Source of the DNA: Lunularia cruciata
Lineage: Eukaryota > Streptophyta > Marchantiopsida > Lunulariales > Lunulariaceae
Direction: 5' to 3'
Length of the DNA: 64,000 nt
Assembly (NCBI GenBank): GCA_948567375.1
Contig: OX419759.1
Span: 23,599,493-23,663,492, forward strand
The translations under genes were made by a program, and so were the position numbers. Position 1 is the first letter of the stretch. Each line of letters opens with the position of its first letter. A model generated the notes under the pieces. That model was not told where the DNA came from, searched no databases, and worked only from the letters and a program-made list of their open reading frames with translations. Shown one piece after another: positions 59,181 through 64,000 of the stretch.

Positions 59181-59479
59181 ATCGCACGGTGATTGATGTT
59201 GGTAACTGGATTGCTGAATTCGAATTAGATTATCTATAGGCATGTTGGTTAATGTCAAGAAGCGTAGGCATTTGGACGTGATGACAAAGTTGTAGGTTTC
59301 TCAGTCAACTTGGAACCACCCATGAACAAGCGGCATCTCAATTTGTAGTGGCTCATCTGACCTTGACCAAAATCTGGAATTGAAGGAGCTCATTAAGTAG
59401 GTGGCATCTGATTCGAATCAAATTGGGTTGAAATATTTTTTGACATCAACTTGGGTGCAATCGCTTACAGATATGGTGC

Positions 59480-60909
59480 TTACAGATTGATGCACCCACA
59501 CTGAATGTGACTTGTGAGGTGTTCAAGAATAAGGCTTTACTTTTCAGAGACAAGATCTTGCAAGACTTTACCGAATGTTTGAAACCATCAGACGCAGTTG
59601 CTTTGCAAGCATTTGTTGCCTCAAACGGATGGCTTGAGAAGTATTTGAATTGTGTCTCCACAACTAGCAAGAAGAAGTGTGGAGAACACAACAGCCTCAA
59701 TCCGATGCAGGTTGAGAAGAGTTTGCATGAAATTTGTGAAATACTGAATGATGTCCCTCTTGTGTCCATTATCAACATTGATGAGTTAGCTTTACAACAT
59801 CACACCACATCATCAAGATCATTCTGCACAGTCAATACGGATGGTCATGGTGTCAAGCGCAACACAACACGAATCATAGTGACTCTCGGAGTTAGTGCTT
59901 CAGGCTATAAGTTTTGCACTCAAGTTATTACAAAGAGCGCAGATCCATGTGCTTTGAATAATATTCCCGATATAAGTAAGGCGTTTGGTATCATTTACAA
60001 ACACCAAGTCAAAGCCTGGCAAGACACGTCCTCATATATGCGCTTGCTACACATCCAACAAAATTGCCAAGCAACGCAAGAACATCTTCTATATCCTCGA
60101 GGATAACTGTTCATCACATGTTTGTGTGGCTAAATCTTTTGATTTTAGTTGCACGGCCAACGGGCTCACAAGAAACGATCTTCAAGTATCAAAACCTATG
60201 TATCATTTTCTTCACACCCAGTGCTACTAGCGATTGTAAACCTCTTGATCAAGGGTCATTTGCTCTTTCAAAGCATGCTTTTGTCATGCCCAATTGAACC
60301 ATCTTCTTTCTGAGTATGAAATCTGGCAAACTAGTGAACGTGCACCTGCTTCTCAATTTCTGATCAACAACCATATGCACTTTTGCAATGTGCTTAGTTG
60401 GGTCAAATCAACATCAGATGGTATCAAAGAGAACACTATTTGCGGTGTTTTGTCAAAGCAAATTGTCTCCCTGTGTTACAAACATCATTGCCAATCAGTA
60501 TATCGATCACTTTGCACCTAGCTCTAATCAAGTTGTAGATGATTTAGTGATAAAGCTAAGAGAAATTTGACAGGAGGAATCTTTCTCGGCATCATTGGGT
60601 CTTGATGACAAAAAAATTGAACAGGTTGCTGAAGAACTCATCGATGCTACTAGTGACGATGAGGTTGACGATGATAACATTGTCCAGTCTGTTCTTCAAC
60701 AGCACAACCTAATGCAGAATTTCAGAAATATTGATGATGATGACGTAGAAGAGATCCCACCTTTGATAAGCGTTGAGCAAGCAAATCGGGCCATCACGGA
60801 TTTAATCAACTTTCTCTCTCGAATCATTGCTATCTCCATAATTTCAAAGCAACCTACTTTCCAACCTTCAAAAAGCTCATCGGCCGTTGATTCATCAACA
60901 AAAAGTTGA
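59480..60909 (+). pseudogene. Decayed pogo/Tigger-type DDE transposase
   Basis: The longest open piece (59507-60106) has a CENP-B HTH segment (FRDKILQDF, then ALQAFVASNGWLEKYL) followed by IINIDELAL with the first catalytic Asp (codon 59780). After a frame change, YILEDNCSSHV carries the second Asp (60102). After another, FFTPSATSDCKPLDQGSF carries the third (60247). Then come LSWVKSTSDGIKENTI-like residues and an acidic C-terminal part (60595-60900) with SDDEVDDDN and DDDDVEEIPPL, typical of the Tigger/jerky group. The transposase would bind the TIRs and cut and paste the element in the nucleus. At least four frame changes inactivate it. The first N-terminal HTH is not clear. Confidence 0.82.
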
Positions 60910-61114
60910 GAAAAATAGGTTGCTGAAACAATCCGTGTTATCATGTATTTTACCTCGGACCAACCAGAATAACTTTAGTCAATGGAGAGAACTGTTGGGA
61001 TTTGAAATTTAATAAAGATGCCATATTAATATGTTGTCACATTCCACTTTCACACAACCCATAATGGCGCTCTTGAAATATAGATAGGATACCTCCATAT
61101 TTACACTAAAGAAC

Positions 61115-61276
61115 TGTCACTATTGGCATCATCATGTCACTATTGCCCAAATGTGACGTACTGTTATTATTGTGCATATTTACTAAGTCTAGACTAATTG
61201 TTCTAGGGTTCTTGGTCACTAATGAGAGGATGTTGTTACTCATGCGGGGTGGCACTATTTGGAAGGTTTTACTCTG
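61115..61276 (+). repeat. Right subterminal motifs and TIR of the pogo-like element
   Basis: TGTCACTATTGG at 61115-61126, TGTCACTATTGCC at 61135-61147 and GGTCACTAATG near 61214 precede the TIR at 61250-61276. Confidence 0.75.
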
Positions 61277-61289
61277 TATATATGTCTAA

Positions 61290-62290
61290 CTTCTGCTCTC
61301 CTTGAACCGTTCTAGGTATTTGCGCAAAATAATCACTTTCATATATTCTGAAGCCTCATTTGTCTGGTAACATGTTTTATATCAAACTTTTGCAGAGAGG
61401 GATAAGATTGTAACCTAAACCTTCACTCCGCTGACTTGTATGAACTAGTGCTCAGGTTGGACGAGAGGATCCTTATAACATCAGAGATGACTAGCCTTCA
61501 TGTCATAGAACCCAGCCTACCAACAAAGTATAAGGATGAAAAGTTCGTGAGTACAATATGACGGAGATGATTCTCATGGTTTTGACATTGCTATTCAGCA
61601 TGAGACTGACCAACCTGATTCGACGTTGCTGATCAATTGCAATGTCGAACCTATCAGAAGAAATGCAAAGTCAGTCAGATTGTCTGTTGTCTTTACATCT
61701 TATCATTCTCTCTCTTTCTTCTTCTTCTGCAGATTGCCGAGTTGTTAATCTCCTCGCCGCATCCTATACTCTTCATTTTCATTTTCTTCAATGGAAGCTC
61801 TCCTTGTTCCAGTTAACGTTCGCTATACAGTCCAGCGTTATATCTCTGCACTCATGAATTTGCCATGCAGTATCTAACTGTGATCAATCGTCGGTCCATT
61901 TCGGGGTTACCTCAGTATCTTACCAATGAACGGGTGATCGATAATCGATACTGTGTGCAGATCCCAGTGACAATTATTGCTCCCAATGTATGTATCACGC
62001 TGTAGATGTTGCAGACTTCAGGTATGATTTGACCAGAATTAGGTTAAAAAAAAACAAGCTAAACTGACTTAAATGATTTCTTACTTAAGCTTTCGACATC
62101 TGAATCCATTAAACACATGGACCAGAGATTGTCCAGAGTCTTGTAGATTACTGGAACAGAGTAGTCCTTCAAAATGCATTCGAGGAATTAGGGGAAATCC
62201 TTGGTCAAGATGTCTGTAGTTGAGGCCTTGACATACTTGCATCGATTTCTGCATATCTATGCTCCTGATCCTCATTCCTGACCCCATCTG
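61290..62290. other. Intergenic DNA, nothing recognised
   Basis: Only short frames without domains. Confidence 0.5.
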
Positions 62291-62397
62291 CTGAATTTAT
62301 AAGCCAACTTATAAAATTACGTGTGGAGATAGGAGAGGAGAGGGAGAGATGTGAGGCTCTCTAGCATGTAGCACTCGATTGAATAGTAGATTCTCTT

Positions 62398-62650
62398 CAT
62401 TTTTCAATTTCAGTTCCATTGGTACCTAGATTGAAGACTATGGAGATGGAGTAGAAAGTTATGGGATTTCAATTTTTTTAGGGTTTAGAGTGATCATTAT
62501 TCATTAAGAATGATGGGTCACGAATTTTCATTTTCAATCTCTTGGTTTTCATGATTAAGTTCCATGAGAATTTAGTTATAAACTTTTGGAGATGAAAATT
62601 GAAAGTTATGAGAGCTTATAGATTTTAGGGTTTGGAGAGATTGTTTTCTT
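62398..62650 (+). repeat. Diverged two-unit tandem repeat, period about 135 bp
   Basis: Both units contain CATTTTCAATYTC-like, TTGGAGATG-like, GAAAGTTATG and TTTAGGGTTTGGAG-like strings in the same order. Confidence 0.6.
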
Positions 62651-62744
62651 ATGTGAGTTGGGATGTGAGGGGTTGTGGTTTTGCATATATGGGGAGATAT
62701 GGAGAGGAGCAACATGTATTACTATCATTATTCTTGTGCTAGCC

Positions 62745-63375
62745 ATGGCTACACCTTCCCATGTGAGGTTGTCGCGAGTGGGTCGGGATACACCATGCTC
62801 GGTGTGTCACCGACGCTTCACCTCGCAAGGAGTAAAGACCCATGTGGAAAGGATGCACAAGGACTATGATTGGACCACTTGGGATGCACACATGAGATGA
62901 GCGACCACATCTACAGTAGTGACACTCAGGATTACGCACGCTTCTTTTATACCTTCGTTGATTGTTCCAGGGATATCGATTGAGTCGTGGGAATGGTTAG
63001 CTTCTCAAGCGGGTTGCATTTTGGGGTTATTTGAGGCTATTTTTCCATGTCCACGTCTAATCCATAGCCGGACACTCCATGATGAGGCTAGATAGGCATT
63101 TTGCCTACCATTAGATCGTTTGGCACGTGATCCCTTGGACAAGTTAGCATGGTTCCTATTCCTCCTACTCCCTCGATGGTGTCTTTGTTATGCTAGAGGG
63201 GGACGTGCAGGGCATAGAGAGGTGGTTGCTAGATTTTGTCAATTTTGAGCAGGGGATTGGGCAGCCCTTTAGGAGGAGTTTGTTAGGGCTACATAATTTA
63301 GGAGACAAGCATCGCCACAAGATACCACAGATTCCCCTCGATTACAACGATGTAGGACATTGGGTCAGGCGGGAG
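62745..63375 (+). pseudogene. Decayed ORF with C2H2 finger, possibly a non-LTR retroelement N-terminus
   Basis: From ATG at 62745 one frame encodes MATPSHVRLSRVG, then a C2H2 finger (C-S-V-C, eleven residues, H, four residues, H, written CSVCHRRF...KTHVERMH). After a TGA it continues in frame with SFIPSLIVPGISIESWEWL, LFEAIFPCPRLIHSRTLHDE, DRLARDPLDKLAWFLFLLLP and RGGRAGHREVVARF, with further stops. The finger followed by a W-rich, R-GGR segment resembles N-terminal parts of R2-like non-LTR polyproteins from memory, but no RT is visible before the LTR at 63376 cuts the sequence. The retroelement assignment is an inference. Confidence 0.4.
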
Positions 63376-63520
63376 TGTAACAATATGGAGTTTAACGACA
63401 AAGTTAGTTGGGCTCACGAAGTAACACATAAGACAAATTAGCCTAGAATATTCTAGAAGTATCTAGGAAGCTTCTTGGGAAGCTTCCCGGTTAGCTTAGC
63501 TTGCATCTTAAGTAAGTAGC

Positions 63521-63547
63521 TTCTAGAAGGAAGCTTCTAGAAGCTTC
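63521..63547 (+). promoter_or_regulatory. Clustered heat-shock-element motif in family B LTR
   Basis: TTCTAGAA at 63521-63528 and TTCtaGAAgcTTC at 63535-63547 match the nTTCnnGAAnnTTCn rule for plant heat-shock factor sites. The cluster is about 145-170 bp upstream of the TATAAATA box. The LTR at 41500 has the same cluster at 41645-41671. Confidence 0.6.
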
Positions 63548-63689
63548 TAACTAGCTTAGCTTGCACGCCAAGTAGGCGGCTTCTAGAAGGAAGCTTCTTG
63601 ACAAGCTTTCTAGTTAACTTGGCTTGCACTCTAAGAAAGTGGCTTGAGGAAGCTTCTTGAGAAGTTTCTCAAGGGCCTTGTATGCTACC

Positions 63690-63697
63690 TATAAATA
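63690..63697 (+). promoter_or_regulatory. TATA box of family B LTR
   Basis: TATAAATA about 105 bp before the LTR end; the same box is present near 30374 and 41813. Confidence 0.75.
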
Positions 63698-63802
63698 CCA
63701 AAGCCAAAGTTCATGCTAGGCATTCGGAGTTTTCCCTCATTCAAGTGTCCCAATGTGAGTTTCCATTCTCTTATTTCTCTCCTCAGATTTGGTCTTTTAC
63801 AT

Positions 63803-63814
63803 TGGTATCAGAGT
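63803..63814 (+). other. Primer binding site, tRNA-iMet type (family B)
   Basis: TGGTATCAGAGT lies one base after the LTR, matching 11 of 12 bases of the plant iMet site. Confidence 0.92.
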
Positions 63815-64000
63815 AGGAATGGGATAGATGGAATTTATGGACCACCAAATCCACTTCCACCAAACCATTGGGACTTTCATATCCAGATATTACCAAAGCA
63901 TCGTTTCACACAATTCATCACCTTGCGCTTTGGGCAGGATTTTCTATATATGATCACCGTGTCAAAGGAACCTTTGATACTTCCAATTGTAACTTATGGA
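63815..64000 (+). mobile_element. Family B leader, cut by window edge
   Basis: It aligns with the leader at 30496-30690 of the other copy. The gag start would be expected about 70 bp beyond the window. Confidence 0.85.

Larger units (their letters stand above)
58774..61276 (+). mobile_element. pogo/Tigger-like (Tc1/mariner superfamily) DNA transposon, 2503 bp
   Basis: The terminal inverted repeats are 58774-58799 (CAGAGTAAAATCTCCC...) and 61250-61276 (in reverse, CAGAGTAAAACCTTCC...). They agree at all but a few positions. The element is flanked by TA on both sides (58772-58773 and 61277-61278), the target duplication of this superfamily. Inside is a broken transposase with a CENP-B-type DNA-binding domain. 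Several TGTCACTATTG-like motifs lie near both ends. It is non-functional now. Confidence 0.88.
63376..63801 (+). mobile_element. Family B 5' LTR (426 bp), element runs off the window
   Basis: TGTAACAATATGG to GGTCTTTTACA. It carries several inverted GAA/TTC modules (63465-63485, 63521-63547, 63590-63610, 63645-63668) and a TATAAATA box at 63690-63697. It inserted after GGGAG (63371-63375) of the C2H2-finger ORF; the matching right flank is outside the window. With intact TG...CA ends and a primer site, it is the best-preserved family B LTR here. Confidence 0.93.

Overview
This window is plant nuclear DNA from a repeat-rich genome, plausibly a gymnosperm or another large-genome seed plant. That guess rests on a single intronless DUF247 (UPF0481) gene, on nested Ty3/gypsy chromoviruses primed by initiator tRNA-Met, and on long decayed AT-rich stretches; the species cannot be read from the sequence. 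No rRNA, tRNA gene, CRISPR array or operon structure was seen.

Layout. 1-8653: two nested copies of Ty3/gypsy family A (LTR ends TGTAATAC...GTATTACA) plus an inverted solo LTR. 8654-10060: a decayed coiled-coil reading frame and an LTR-like tail. 10060-17990: AT-rich DNA with no gene seen. 17998-24800: a more GC-rich, apparently low-copy island with the DUF247 gene and a possible small spliced gene. 24800-29455: old repeats, including a long near-perfect hairpin and a minus-strand Ty3-type element that carries a PHD finger after its integrase. 29456-29926: another family A solo LTR. 30117-44798: a composite of family B chromoviruses (LTR ends TGTAACAA...CTTTTACA) whose first copy is split by a complete minus-strand family A element (34897-41111). 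44799-50100: a family B LTR fragment and a 2.6 kb decayed Glu/Lys-rich coiled-coil gene. 50119-53990: a 5'-truncated minus-strand family B copy. 54000-58300: tandem duplications, a palindrome and minisatellites. 58774-61276: a structurally complete but mutated pogo/Tigger-like DNA transposon with TIRs and TA target duplication. 62745-63375: a possible non-LTR retroelement ORF with a C2H2 finger, cut by a family B LTR whose element runs off the right edge.

How the parts relate. Almost every coding trace belongs to a mobile element, and every retroelement frame is broken. In the one gag frame translated through, all stops fit C-to-T change (mostly CGA to TGA), as expected of methylated, silenced copies. 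Insertion order can be read from the nesting and from 5-bp target duplications. The strongest leads are clustered heat-shock-element motifs in the family B LTRs, the PHD-finger integrase, the pogo-like element with subterminal repeats, the 115-nt foldback, and a composite family B locus that looks like LTR-LTR recombination after self-nesting.
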